Assembly (NCBI RefSeq): GCF_037975245.1
Contig: NC_092568.1
Location: forward strand, 37,600,501 to 37,664,500
DNA from: Apostichopus japonicus
Lineage: Eukaryota > Echinodermata > Holothuroidea > Aspidochirotida > Stichopodidae
Direction of reading: 5' to 3'
Length of the DNA stretch: 64,000 nt
The stretch's first letter is position 1. Each line of letters starts with the position of its first letter. The translations under genes and the position numbers were made by a program. The notes under the pieces were generated by a model, which searched no databases, was not told the origin of the DNA, and worked only from the letters and a program-made list of their open reading frames with translations. Positions 37,901 to 52,900 of the stretch are shown piece after piece.

Positions 37901-40900
37901 AGGTGAAGATATTTTCACTCTTTGATCAGACATAGGAAACTGACTGTTATGCTGCTTAAAGAAAAACCATGGAATTGCCATGATCTATCATTTCTTTACA
38001 TTATAGTAATATTATTCCTATCAATCCTCCACCTAACCCTAGATGGTGATTTTGAGCTACTTTGTGCATTTTTGAGGAATCTATGCAGTTTTGATGACAA
38101 TGGGGTCCTCAGTCTGAATAAAAAACACACTTGTGTGTGTGTTGCTCTGGGTGTATGTGACACTGTGCTTGTAAACAAGATAACTCACAGAGTGCATGAT
38201 GGCTGACTTTGTACTTAGTGTTGTCTTAATGAGGGCAAGAACCCTTTTGCAATTGGTGGAGATCAAAGGTTATTTTATTAAAGGAGGTCAAAGGTCAAGG
38301 GGATTGAACTCTGAATACCTTCTAAACAACTTAATTCAATGTTGAATCTTCCATGAACTTCTTACTTTGTATACATTTTCACCAAAGAGAGTTACAAGTA
38401 CCATGTTGTGTTATATGGTAGTCAACAGAGATCAACAGAGCACAAAGTATGCAACCTTGGAAAGCACAAAAACTCCAAATATATACTCGAATGAACTATA
38501 CTTGGTATAGAGATCTACATTAGTGAGTGCAAGAATTGTTTTCATTTTTATGTAGTTCATAGGTCAAATAAGGTCTATAGAGTTGCATGCCAAAGTAAGA
38601 AAATCTTGTAAACAGTATATCTTCAGAAGTAATTTTGGTCAGAACTCATGCTTGACGTGTGGCTTCCCCTTGATTTGTGGTTAAATATTGGTGATGGTGG
38701 AGGTCAAAGGTTATTTACATTTACATCCTCCTAGGTCAGTAATTATGTATAGGAATGTACTGAGACAGTATTGTCAGGAATACTGCTATGAATAGAGAGC
38801 TAATTACATGTAAATGATGATACAGTGGGAGCTGGAGTTCAAAGGTCAAGTCAATGTAGAAAGTGGCCAAGAAAGAACTCCCATAATAAGTCAGCTTCTA
38901 ATAACCCAAAAAATTGGCCAAGCCCCAAACTTAAAGCTGTTTAGTTTTTGGATTTTGGTTACCAACTTCTGGCAGTCACACCAACTAAACCAAGTTTTAT
39001 TGAAACCTCTTTTCTTCTTTGTTGCTAGTTATATATTTTATATCATGGCAAAGATGGATATTGTCGAGCTCACTCTGATTCCAGTTCTGACTTCCAAACT
39101 TCCAGAAGAGACAGAACCCTGCATGTTCAAATTTTGAAAGGAATCACAAAGCCTTTGGGCTTTCTGGTTCAACTATTCATAGCCTGTGTCACATCCATGT
39201 CACAATACTGACACAGCAGTGTGCTGGTTTGCCTGCTGATTGACTTTTATAATGTAACCGCAGCATTGTAACAACAGTCATTTAAGAATGTCTCCAACAG
39301 TTACTTGCATGTACTAAACTGCTGTCTGTCAAAAGAAATCTAATATGTCATTAAGTATGTATGTGCTTAGTTACTTTCAGATGTGGATAGAACAATAGCC
39401 GGTGGAAGGGAGGAGGAGGGGGGTGGGGGTGAGGGTGGCAGAACCTGGGTCAGAGGGATTAAATTATAGCACTTGCAGTCATTGTTTTCCCCAGTGAAAC
39501 ATCCTACCATTTTATTTATATTGTAATTAGATATCTGTTCATATTTATTGCTGACATTTTCACTCCATCACCTAGCAGTTGATATGAAAGGAATGTGATA
39601 TTCAAGCACTGATAAAAGTGAAAGTGTATTATTGTAGCAAAATAAAAATATGCATTTCACCGCTTTGCGTCACCAATGCCCTTTGAATTAAGACCTCCCT
39701 ATGTATGACATAAACTCAGAAGTTAGTAAGTAGGAATGTTACTGTGTACATGATATGGGTATACCTCAGATGGTTGTCCGATGAATTCCAACAACTTAAT
39801 ACCAGATGTAGACTAAATTACAGGGAGTCCTTTCTACCAGTAACCAGGCTTGATTAGGACAATTATCACCAACTCTGTGATGTCAGATGAAATTCGGCAA
39901 AAGTACCCGCCAAAATTAAGTGGTAAATTCACAGGGAAAAACACATTTGTAGGTCGTCGTTTAAAATGGAGCCCAGCATGTTGTCTGAGAGCTTGGTCAA
40001 AGGCTTTTGTAAATTTTATTTGTAATCAAATTTTGTTGCATTGTTATTGCTCTGCTGTATTAATTGCTTCTGACTGTGAAACTTTTTGACTAAATAGGGC
40101 ATAATCAGAATTAAGTGGGTTTTGTATTTCTTCAGGTTGAAGTTTAATCAAATAGGTCTGTTTTAGCGTGTGTGGATGAATCCTGTTAAATGTCAGTCAC
40201 TTTCTGGTCTTCAGATATATACTGTATGTGTCTGTGAAGAGGTAATACGATGATGAAGTTTTTGGTTAAACTTGTCATCGTAAGCAAAAACTGGTCAATA
40301 TTAAATCTAAGTCTTGTGAATTGATTGGATTTGAAGAAAGCTAAAGGAGAGGCTATAGAAATAATTTGACCTCTTTTTTGTTTTACTTCATTGTTCATCT
40401 TGTTTCAACCAATTTGATATAAGCTTTATTGTTGTTCAAATGTTACATGTAGATCTATCTAATGTATATTTTATATATATTATAGCCTATATATATTATA
40501 TATGCATATATAGTTGTTGACTGAGTTGCTTTCTGATAAATTTGCAATGTTATCAGACACATACTAGCATCTCATGACTAGGTACTTCATAGCTGGATTA
40601 ATCAAGCTTCATTTTAAAAAAATTTTCCAAAATTTTCCCAATATGCTGTTTACAAGATATTACTTCTGTAATTATGTACGTGTCTGTGTGAAGAAATATC
40701 AACATCGTTGGATTTATTAATTAGTCGCTGCTTATTAACCTTTATTTAGTCAAGAAATCTAGGAGGGGGTACTTGATCATTTGCAATCTAATTATGACTA
40801 ATACGCAACAAGTTAAGGGCAAAACAGCTGGACCAAATGCAGAAATCTTCTTTAGGCGATCAATAAGTTTAACCTATAAAGCCACATCTTTGACAATTGT

Positions 40901-43900
40901 AAATTAAAGCATTATTCTTTTAAGATTTAATTTATATGAAAATGAAGTCCCAGACAATTTTTTTTTCTCATAGCCATCTTATTCAACTTTTTGTTATGCG
41001 AGTATAAAGGAGAGAGAACAGTTTAACACCCTAATATTTTTATGCTAAGTGCCAGTGAAGGTAAATATATCAAAATAAGAGGGACTGACTTGGATGATAT
41101 CAGGATCTCCATTTAAAGGCAGATGGACATAAGAACTGACTTATCAAATTTAATAGACAGATGGGACAGCTAGACATGCTAATTGGTAAATTGAACATAT
41201 GTTATCCGCTAAAATGACCAGAGGCATCAAACCTTTGCCCTCCACACATGGTATCTGGCAGTTGGCAAGATGAAACCTTTAACAGTTAGTTCATGCAAGA
41301 ATAAGTAAGAGTATATTATAAAACAATAGGAAAGGAGGAAAGATTCTACGACCTCAATCAGCCATACCCGAGTGGCTCATCCTCCACTTATGTAAGCGGC
41401 TTTTCTTTGTTGAAATGTCGAGGTAAAAGTTACAGGCTCAACTTTAGGAATGGCATTTCCCAACAAGCCAAATTGACTGGATAAGGTGATTTTGAAAATG
41501 TTCCTCTGCGACCTGTGACGAAGTTGTGTAAACTGATCTGGTGTAGAGAAGTGCGTCTCAAGCACACTCAAGTTACCGGCCACCCTCTCTGCCGCCTCAC
41601 ATGTGGGAGTTCAGAAGTACTGGGGTGGAGTGTATTGTGGGTAATTAGTCCAGTCGCGAAATTTGTGTCAAGTGACCTTGTTACAGCGTGGGTCTAGCAT
41701 GTGGTATCGATAGGGCTAAATTAGCGGCGAGAATCGTACAGATCAGAACAGCTTTGAATCCAGGGTCTATCGCATGGGGTTTTCCTCGCTCATCACTGTT
41801 ATGAAGTTTGCCAAGTCATTTTTTGGTTTTGATTTCTGGAAATGGTTAATTGTGTCGAGATATTGATATACAATGTGAGAACAGCTACATCTGGTGTTCC
41901 TTGCAGGTTAGTTTGACTTATTGTATTTGGTTTGATATTTTAGATAACAAAGATACCAAGCACCTCTTGGAGGTCAGTGTGTGATCTCTCTACCTGTATG
42001 CTTATTATTCCATTGTTTTATTTGCCAAGCAACGGTCAATCACGTTGATCAGCATTAAGCCATGTGCTCATGTCTTTTACGTCACTTTATGTCATTTCTT
42101 ATCATTGGATTATTATTAAAGTATTTGTGTTATTTGATCTATCTTTCGGTGTCATGGATCCTTTAGATCATTCACTCCTTTTCATTAATTCTCCCCACCC
42201 CCCCTTCCCCCTGCCCACACCACAATCCATTCTGAAACAATTTATCATTTGACTGTTTGTATGTTTGTGTGAGATTAAAAGTTCTCTCATTCTATAGTTC
42301 AAGTTGCAGTATCAAGATTGTATATTTGAATAGCAGCTGGGGCTATTCATATACCATAGTGGTATACATTCATGTAACGGTGTGCCGCTTGTTTAACATT
42401 AAGGATCAAGGTAGCAGATGCTATAAGTGCAATAAACTGACTCTTAAAATTTGTTCATATTTTTTACACCTAAATTAAAGTTTAAATGTATTAATATTTT
42501 TTCACGTAATATTCCCAATCTGAGTGATAAGATTTCCATATGGTACATCTCATATTCAGATTTTGTATCCATTGATATTTAACCATCTATATGTATCTAA
42601 AGAGACTGCCAAAAAACACCTAAACTTTGCACAATAGCCAATGGTTATAGAAGTAATGAAAGGAAACAGCATGGTTTAATCTTGGGAAGGTACAAAAAAG
42701 AAATGTAACTATTAAATAGAAACCTTTTTACTACAAATATTGCGGATGATCACTGTAACTTGTTCAGTCCTCAAGTTTTCTTCCTGTTTCCACTCTGGTA
42801 CTAGCACTATTTAAAGTAAGGAAGCATAAAACTGACAAGATTAATTTAAAGTCTTCCTTCATTTAATTATTCATCTACATTCTTGCAAAAAACAAAGTTG
42901 AAGACGAAATTGAATATAAAAAAAAAATAACCCCAAATTAGAAATGAATAGTATTCAATTACATACCTGCAAAATAAGACTTTAGCAAACAGAGCTAGCA
43001 GGCTAACTCTTAGTTGTAAACTTTATGATATCAGAAGTGTTCAAATACCCAGGCGGGGTTGATTGACTTCATAAGTGGAACACAGGAAGCTCACGTACCA
43101 TGCAACTTATTTTCTGTATTTTAATTTCTGTAATATGTCGATTGGACAATTGGAGTAACTAAAGAAAGGAAGGTATCCTGCAATCATTGTATATATACGA
43201 TAAATACGAACAGCGTGTCATATCTTGGCATTATTAGCCAATTAATTAATTAAAACTTAATACCAACAGAAGTCAGCCAGTCATAGGATACATTGCACTA
43301 ACCAGAGAGATGTCAGTCCTCCAGCTAAGGGATTATTAATATATTTTAGATTTCTTTCAGCTAAGTTGAAAAATTAATTGTTCAAGCCATAATGGGGTTA
43401 TGGGGTTGTTGAACACAAGAAACCGAATCTTACTACCCTGCACTGTGTTCCTGTTATCTGTAGTTAAATTGTGTAATATGTTAAATTTTAGCATTTCTAC
43501 ACTATAGCCATAACAAAATAAGAGTCAAATAAATCAAGAAATGAGTGTACCCTTCGCTCATTAATTGTACTGTAATTGTGTATTCAATGTGGTGGGTTCG
43601 CTATCTAATTAATACTTACTGACCAGATGTAGGCCAGTCACAGGATACATGGAACTGACTACAGTGATGAGAGAAATCAAGCTCCTGTAAGAAATAAATA
43701 TTTCGCTTTCAATTCGTCTTATTAACATTTTTATATTTGTGTTAATTTTCGACATTCACACAGTGTGTCTTGTTTTCGGGCAATTCAGATTTCTTAGAAT
43801 ATTTCCAGGAAATTGAATGGCTGTAAAATACTCGGTAGTTACAAGATCACTCGATCGTTCGATACTTTTTGTGCAAGCTTTTCAACACAAGTGATATGTG

Positions 43901-46900
43901 ACCGTGTTATCAGAAATTGGATGGCTTCAAAGTATAAATATACCAACTAATCAAATTTGTCTCTTCTTTGTGTTTTTTTCCCTTGTAGGTAGCGATGATG
44001 AGAGCCAGGCTCGAGAAACGTCAGTATAAAACTTCAAAAATAGCCGAGTTGTAAGTATCCATGTTTTTTTCTGATCAAATGGCCGGGTGAGCGGTGGTTA
44101 TAGGGAATTATAAACCGTCTTTCCGACACCCTTTTAAGTAGTAGAGAAGCTGATAATAGAATAATAACATAAAATCGACTTTAATTTTCTTAGTTATTTA
44201 TACTAGTCATCAGTCATAACTAGTACACCAGAACTTTAGATGTTAGGCCAAATAGAGAAAAATAACATGGTTCTCGTCCCCTGCACTCTTCCTTTGGTTG
44301 AAACAGGCAGTGTCAAATGTGATTTGAAATTCTTTGAACATTAAATTGAAAGAACTACCTACATGAGAACTACCCCCATATGTGTGGATATTACTCCACT
44401 ATAAAGCAAAGTTCCAAAGACTAAAAAAAACAAGAATATTTGGACTGTAATCTACATTCTGAATAGACGTAATGAATATTCAAACAGCCAAAAAATTGAA
44501 ACAAACTTGGATTTGAAACGTGTATCTTTAAATAAATTTAAATTATCCTAAGATATCATCTCTTACAAATTTCAGAATTTAATATGTTGCTTGTATGAAA
44601 AATTGCACTCTTGAAGTTGAGTGTATTGCAAATTAATATGGTGATTTTCAGTGCAGGCCACGGTCTGTTCTTTTTCGCTTTAGATTTTGAATGTTTAATG
44701 AAACATCATTTTTCATTGAGATATAGCTTCAGGCTATTTGCTATTTGCTAGGAAGACAAGATATTTCTTTCTTGAGGTGTTGCAGCAAAAACCCCAAAAT
44801 GTCCCAAAAGAGATTGTTTATATGTCATTTCCAACAAACTTTCAGTGTCCCTTTATACTTCTTCTGTATTGTTTAATATGGATTAATTGCCAGTATATTA
44901 TTAGTGGTGATGAAATTAAGGCCACATCTGTATCCTATGTACAGTCTATCGAGATAACCTCTTTTAAGATAGACTTGTGTTAATGTATGTCAGAGACCCA
45001 AGTGTAATTTGACACAAAGTCCTGGCTGGCATCGTAATGTGATCCAACTTGAATTTTATATGATGGTTTGTAGTTTCTTCACTCCAGCTGTAATTTACAC
45101 CAATTAACAGATACCAGTTTAGTAGGCTATCAAGCCTATACAAGGAAGTTTTTAAATCATATTTGTTGGTGCTAAAATGTGTATAAAATTGCATTAATCC
45201 ATTTGTAGCAGTGGAAGAAGGTTGTCCAAGATTGTGTAGGCTATAGTGGAAACATTGGGTGCTATGCTGGTTTCAAATTGAAACATTAACTCACAAGGGA
45301 GCGAGTAGAAAAGTACCTCTTGGATGAAGTTTATTAGATATGTAAGTTGTGAATGGTGTTTTGTTGTAGAAATTTGACAATTATATAATGTCAATATGTT
45401 GGTGCCGGACAGGATGGAGTAGTTCCTGCTGAGAGAAGAAAATAATATATATATGTTTTTCCTTATTTCATCTGAAACCATGTGAATGAAGCTATTTCAT
45501 TGCCTTCTCTGTTCAGTTGTTGATACTTAGTACAAAAAACTATTTGGTTTTCATTGAAACTGGTAGAACACAGTTGTCGTCTCATTGATCCATTAACCCA
45601 GCTGTAAAAGTTAACCAAATATCAGGCTGTACTTAAATATACACCAATAATAGAAAATACAATATTTTTTAAAAGCATATTCAAAATGGAGCATTCCGAT
45701 CATCTCTTTCATCATGCTGATAGTTTAAAAACTTATTTTCAAATATTCACCCTCAGTATCACAGTGATGCTTAATTGTAATGGTTTTATCCTATAGATAA
45801 AAAAATTACTATAAATAAGTATTATTATTATTATTATCATTATTATAGAAAGTGCATTTTTCCATGGACAAAGGAACACATCTTTTGCATGCATCCTTCA
45901 TCAAGGAGAATGTTTCCTATGGAATTTTTCATACTACCGAGGGTGTGGATAATTGTGTGAAGGGTTCAGTGCGTGTCTGCATATTCTTGGTTTTAGAAGT
46001 AACTAAAGAAGCACCGGATATATCCGGCGATTGCACTGGAACAAAAGGAAACGCATGTATCCCCCAAAAGTTCATAATAATAATCAGCAGTTATGTATCC
46101 CAAAAGGTCCCTCTGTGCAATATTGTCATCTCCATTTAATTATTTCAATTTTTCTCGTTAACAGATTAATTAGTTATTGTCAACAATACAGTGAGTTTGA
46201 TAATCTATTGTCAACAACAGAACTCGGATCTAATCCTTGGATAACAGATGACCCAACTCTTTGGGAAGCAGCAAGTACAATGTGAGCCTGTCATGTTTCT
46301 TTGTTTTAATTCCATTTCATAAACTTACTCTCTACCTTGGTTAGTTATAGTATATGAACGGATAATATTGACTCCAAATTTCATCTGGATAGCATCAATT
46401 GGTAGTGAGCCAGGACCATGGTATACTGAGGTCAACTCATACAATCCTGTCTTATCCAATCATTTCTTTGTTCCTTTGAACCTCTTTTTATATTTCTCAG
46501 TCAGTTTTATGTGAATGTACTCCCCTGTTAGCTTTAAAATTAATCTTTAAAAGAACTATGTTGCATTAAAATATTGGACTGAATTGATATCCCTTCCCAT
46601 CCATCTTACTCTCCCCTCCCCTCCCCTCCCCCTGTAGATAACTTTTAATAACTATATAACTAAACTGTTGATGTTCAAAGACCATTGCTGCCCCTTGATC
46701 AAATGACTACTGTGTTATGTGTTGAAGGAAGATGACTTTGTGCAAGGAGTTGAAGCCTAGGTTGTCTAACAGCCTTAAATATTTTTTCTTGTTTAGGAGT
46801 TTAAAGGATGCACCAGTGTGGAGGGTAAAGAAGTGGGGATACTCTTTTGATGGTCTCCTAAAAGACCCTCTCGGAAGGCAAGAACTGTCAAAATTCTTGG

Positions 46901-49900
46901 CCAAAGAATTTAGCGAAGAAAATCTCAGGTGAGTACAGTATTTGTTCCTTCATTGAAGGAAAAAGGAATCTAAGCAACATTGATGTTGTGTGTCTGTGCG
47001 TGTATGCATATGTGTGTTTGCAAACATGTATGTATGTATGTGGTTTGGTAAACACTGTAACTTGAAAACTACATGTACATTTTACTTATGTTTGTAATGT
47101 GGATCTACCCTGTGTACAAAAGCCCTTGTGCACAATAAGAACTTCAGACTGGCTTTGCATACGAATTCCTCAAAGCACAAAATAAGCTTATAACTAGAAA
47201 TCAGTTGGGCAATTTTGGCAGCTTAGGGATTTGCAAAATGCCTTTCAAATGCGCTCTTCTCTATCCGTGATATTTCCGAGATTGTTCGACGTAAGTCGAC
47301 CACGATAGCCTCCCCATACCAGTTCTGTGAAATCCTTCTCTGTGTCATAAATCTAATACTTTTGACTTCCGCTTCACAACTAGCTCCCAAATCTTTCCCT
47401 GTTACCAGCCATCAAACGTCCAATTTGCAACCATTGCGGCCATTGATTCTCTGACACAAATTACCCTCGGATTAACTTCGTTATGTAGTTGTGTAAGTCT
47501 ACACAAATGTAGATTAAAGATAAAAAAAATCATGTTGTTGACAACGACAACAACAACAAAAAGCCAAAGAAAAAATAACAACTTCTTGTTTTATGTGAAT
47601 GAGTCCAAGTAGTTGCCCGAGGGAACTACAAATGCAATGCTCTGTGGATCACTACTAGGATTAACTGTTTGCAAACAATAACAAATCCATTCAGCTTTTG
47701 GACTTGGCTATTTGACTTTCAGGCTTTTACAAGAGCATGTGTATTCAAGTGTGTAGCATATGCATGATGCGTATAGGCCACTCGCCCTAATCCCGCATCC
47801 CGGCGATGATCTAAAAGTGTTGATGTGAAGCTTCTCTTATGAATATTTAAAGATCAGGAGGGGTCAAAAGTCCGAAAACCTTGTAAATCATGATAATAGT
47901 AGACGCAAAGCTTGGATGAATGTCAAACTTAGTATATATCCAACTTAGTGAGTTCAAGAACTCTATTCTTTTCTGTAGAAGTCAAAAGAAAGTCTGAAAA
48001 TCCTTACATAAAAAATGATAAGTAGAAATAAAACATTAAAATATTTGTTGGGAAGGCTTTTAATTGCTCCACTTCACTTTCTGCCAGAGTCCATGTGATC
48101 TAGTGCCTCTGCAGATATGGCAGATAACATGCTCTAGCAATGATCTCTGTTAATAGCATATACCACCCATAGCATTATGGTCATTAGTGGGATGGATCAC
48201 CTATCTATAACTCAGTATGCTTCCGGCAAACCTCAACACAGCGGAAGTACATAGCCACTCAGAAGAAACGTGGTTTAAAGCAACATCAATGTTACGATAC
48301 ACATCGATGCTTTTTGCTATTACGAATATACCAGACGATTTATCAAAATATGTTGACTGACGTAAGCTTTGATTGATCTATCCCTTTGAAGCTTGTGGCT
48401 TGCGAATTTCGTTCGGAATACAGACGCTCTTTTTACAGCTATTGACTATTCTGGTCTCTCTTTCTCGCGAAATATTACTCATCAGATCCTTAGCAGTCTA
48501 GCTATAAATCCACCGAGAAAATTAATCGCCACAGTGTCAGAAATCCTTTTTGGTTTTCATAGAAATTTGGAGTGCTAGAGGCAGACGATATGATTTATCG
48601 CCGCTGTTACACTGAGCACATTAGAAGCGTGTGATAGAGAACCCTGCAGAGTGTACATTGCATGAACGTGTGAGAAAAGCAATGTAAGGTTGTGCGCGTC
48701 TGTGGCGGTTCTAGATCACTGTGAAGTCACTACAGAGGAAGTATAGTAATGCAATCAACATGAATGTTACTTGGAAGATTATATATGTCATTGGGCTTAA
48801 CATTAAGCACGCTAACATAACTACATTTTGTGTTAATGAAATTATGACATTATGAAATTATGGCAATCTGCAGCTTATCATCATTCTTCAACTGTTCTGG
48901 GTAGGATAAGGATAACCCCCCCCCCACCCTCTAAATATATGTGACGTCAAGTCCTTCCAGAATCACATTTAGGAAGATTATAAAAGTAAAGGAATATTAA
49001 AGATTTAAAGCTGGAAAGTGTCATAGTAAGAGATAACATTAAAATTTTATGAGACACAAACTTTTCTGTATTGGATGGGAACTGTCGATAACGCAGTGTT
49101 TAGAATTATCAGCCAGTCTGTCTTTGTTGCATTGATCTCTAAGTCAGATTATAGTATAAATCCAGTTATGTGATATAGATATTACATACACCCCAATGCA
49201 AAAAATAGCCTATGAATAAAGTCTACACTTGCAGACTTAGAATTTCATAATTTTAGCTGCCATAAATCATTTTCTACTGCCATTTTTCCTGGAATTAATA
49301 CAATTAATCAACATGTGTCTACTGGCAGGAAAATGAAAGTCCACTGGCAAACCGTGAAATCCACTGGAATTCAGCCAGTAAATAGCCTGGGTCTGACCTG
49401 GGTATTATCTTTGAGATTTATTGAAATATAATATTGATATGATATTAGGAGAAAATTATTCTGGAACCACCCCTCTAAATTCCATCCTGCCCCCTTCCAT
49501 AGTCTACTCCCCACTCCTATCTCCTCCCCCCCCCCCCAACTCTCATTTCCTCTAGCCTGTACAAAAGAGGTATGGAGAATGACATACAATAAACAGATTC
49601 TCTGTGACCGTTGCCTGGTATCACATTTTGAGCTGATAAGTTTCAGTCCTTGTTGTACCACTTTAATCTTATCTGTGTTGGTGAGTTAGTGCTGATATAT
49701 GTTCAGTGATTGATGGTGCAGGCTACCTGTCACCTGGGTCCATTAGTTGATTACATGGCTTGCTTCTGAAGACCAAGATTAGATGAAAAACTCTATGATA
49801 GCTCTTGTGGCTATAGAATATGTGTTATATCTTTTTATCGCTTTTTAGTGTCATGAATGCCCAAGATGGAATTTGTTTTTTCTTGCATCGAGTTGAATTA

Positions 49901-52900
49901 GAATTAGTCAAGAAGGCAAAGTCAGGTAATGAATTACCTGGTCAAAGTTCATGTTCAAATGGACAAAATGGAGGATTTACACAATATTCACCATTATAAA
50001 AATGAATATTCATGAGGGAATTGACCTATAGCAACTTTGTTGATACAGCAGTTTTAGGATGTTTTAGGATTTATTTAGGGAATATTGTAATCTATGGTTT
50101 TGTTGAGTGGAAGAAAAAGTTGATATAAAATGATATCAGAAGGAAATGAAAGAACCTTCTCCTGGACGGCAAAGATGTGAATTTTTGTTTAATAAGTCAT
50201 GGATGTAATTAGCATCACAACATATGACATGAAAAGAAATTTGTTTCTCTTTACCTGTCTTCAAATCATCTATGACACTGGAAGGTACAGTATTGTTATA
50301 AGAAATGTGCTAACATTACACAAGGGGAAAAAAGGACTTTTGTAGTGAAACTGTCGAAGGCTTTGACATTAAATCTGATTACACTTTGGACCATGGTGTA
50401 AAGTACAAGTGATGAGCTGTTGCACTGTTCTTACGTACTCACCAGCTTCCAATAATTCATTTTTTTTACTTTTCATGATTTTTTTGTGATGAGGCTCCCC
50501 ATACGTGGCATTATATCTAACATAGCTTTAACTTTTATTGCTCAGGTTGTTCTTTCTTTGTTTCCATGAATTAGTAACAAGGTGTGGAATTCTTTTTGTC
50601 AGGTTTGTCATATGTAAGGGTTGTACCTGGCCATTTGTGATTTTATTCAAGTGGTTTAATCATGTTTTGACCCAGTTTTGCACCTTTGCTATAAATGTCT
50701 CTGCCCCCTACCCCCCCCCCTTGCCACAGAACCATCCTGATCCCCAAAAGATGTATTCCAAACCGATACAAAACTTGTTTTAGTTTAGTTAAGAAAAGGT
50801 TGTTAGGCATTCTTTTGGTTGTCTTTTATCATCTTTTTGGTCCTGATATGCTCCTCCTTATATTCCTTTGTAGCCTCTTTCTAGCCTTCTTTTGGGGCCG
50901 GGAGGTGAAAGAAACACTCTTCTTGTTGCTACACTGATGGCTACACAACTGCTCATATAAATTACATTTGCTTGTCATGAGATGATATCCATGCATTAAC
51001 ATGTTTAATTTTCATCAATGTATTTTGTCTCTTATTGTCTCCTCTAGGTTCTGGATTGCATGTCAAGACTTAAAGAATGCTTCTCTAAGTAAAGTGCCCC
51101 AAAAAGCTATCGAAATATTCAAGTAAGTATCATACATCGTCACCTTAGCAACGAAAATTGTAGAGGTATTGGTGAGGTACGTTACTAAAGGCATCTCAAG
51201 TGATGACAAAAAGAGAAGCAAAGAGTAGCAAATGCAACCATCATCGTTGATCTTCATCTATGGTTAACATCTACTTTAATATCTGCTTTAAAGATTGTCT
51301 ATGAATGGTCAATTGGGAAGTGACCGATCAGGAGGGACAGTCTTTTGTCCACAACTCTGCTTTAGCAAATGTTGATGTCTTAGTGACATAGGAAGAGGGT
51401 GAAAAGTTTCCCAGTTTTTAAGATATGTAGGAATCTTTGGTGAAGGACAATTATTAGAAAACTACAATGTAAGCAAATGCTTGGCAATTTTGAGTCATTA
51501 CTAATATATTTGGCCATTGTTCTTTCTCCAGCCAAAGTGAAAAAATTCAGACTTTCATATCACAGCAATGGACCAAGCACTAAAGACCAAAGTACTAGAC
51601 CAATTTTTTTCCCTACATGTTGTGTGTCAGATGTTACATAACCCTCCGACTTTTAACATATATACATTTTGGGCCTCTCTCTGACTGCAAGATGTTTGGG
51701 TCACACTAAAGTAATCATCCTGTCACACTTTCTGTTAACAGAATCTCACTGACAGCTCTGTCAATCTCATATTATTCATTTTCTTCATAAATTTACAATT
51801 TACAAAAACCTCTCTATCTGACATAGGGAATTTTTCTCGGAGGAGTCTCACTGTCCAATCAACATAGATTCCAAGACACTAGAAGTGACAAGGAAAAATA
51901 TGCAGACCCCAGGACGCGACACATTCGATCATGCACAGGACCACATCTACCAACTGATGAGAAACGACAGCTATAAGCGGTTCCTCAAATCAGAACAGTA
52001 CAAGGAGTTACTCAACCCAAAGAAAAAGGTAAGATTCTAGGTCCCCCCCACATACCCCCTCCCAACAGTCTGTTCTCTGACTCTAGCCACAAGCTAATAT
52101 GGTACCTTCAATGAAAGTTGTACACCTGGATTCAGATGTTAATTATTACAGAGTGTTTAAGTCATATGTGAAATCCAAATGGTATTGAGTCATTTCGAGT
52201 CATTTCAAGTCCTCTTTAGTAGTCTGAAATCTAATCGTTAACATCCACAAAACAGACAAGGTTTAATGGCTTTGATTAATTGATAATTTTACAGCTTCCA
52301 ATGCTGAAATCATGTAATTAATTGGCAGTCTTCATCATTTCTGAGCCGCCTTAACTACACGTTAAAGGTAGTCACGATGGTAAACCTCAGACTGTACATC
52401 CATGTTAAGTAACTTGATTTAGGTTTAGAGCTTTGGTGGAGAATATCATAACTATAATGCAGACAGTATTAAAACTGATTGGTACTCATTAACAAGATCT
52501 GAAAACATGGAGAAACCGTTGTTAGAACTACACGCTAGCATCAGTTAAGACAAAAATTGTGGGATTGGTAACTGGTGGATAACTTCTTTCAGTAATTCAA
52601 TATCAAGATTTGATTTCTTGATTGGAGTATGATATTAAAGATAATAAAGCTAATATTTTATTACTGTTAGAATTTGGTAAACAATCAGAATATGTGATAT
52701 TACTGTTACTCCTGAGTATCAAACAGTGGTGTACTATTGGTCTGTAAATAAGGCTTTCCTCTTTTATCCGGAATTTCTAAGTGATCTTCTTAAAAACTGT
52801 TTGGACGACTTGTTTTAGTTATAATATCTTTGACAATTACAGGTGGTAGGTTCACAATCAAACCAAGTTTGGAAATCGTTCTATGATGTCAGCATTTCAT

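Larger units (their letters stand above)
26706..43988 (+). other. 17.3-kb intron between exons d and e
   Basis: The largest visible intron. Beyond the arrays listed separately it is AT-rich, with short homopolymers and (CT)n at 28613-28631. A GC-richer patch lies at 35660-35840 (gcagcgacgacgacatcggc). Its short open frames on both strands could not be assigned. At 43254-43330 and 43606-43690 there is a diverged direct repeat (cagccagtcataggatacat versus ggccagtcacaggatacatg). Confidence 0.6.

Noticed and set aside
41340-41410. tRNA-like text (cccgagtggctcat)
   Set aside because: No cloverleaf with a matching acceptor stem and T-arm could be drawn.
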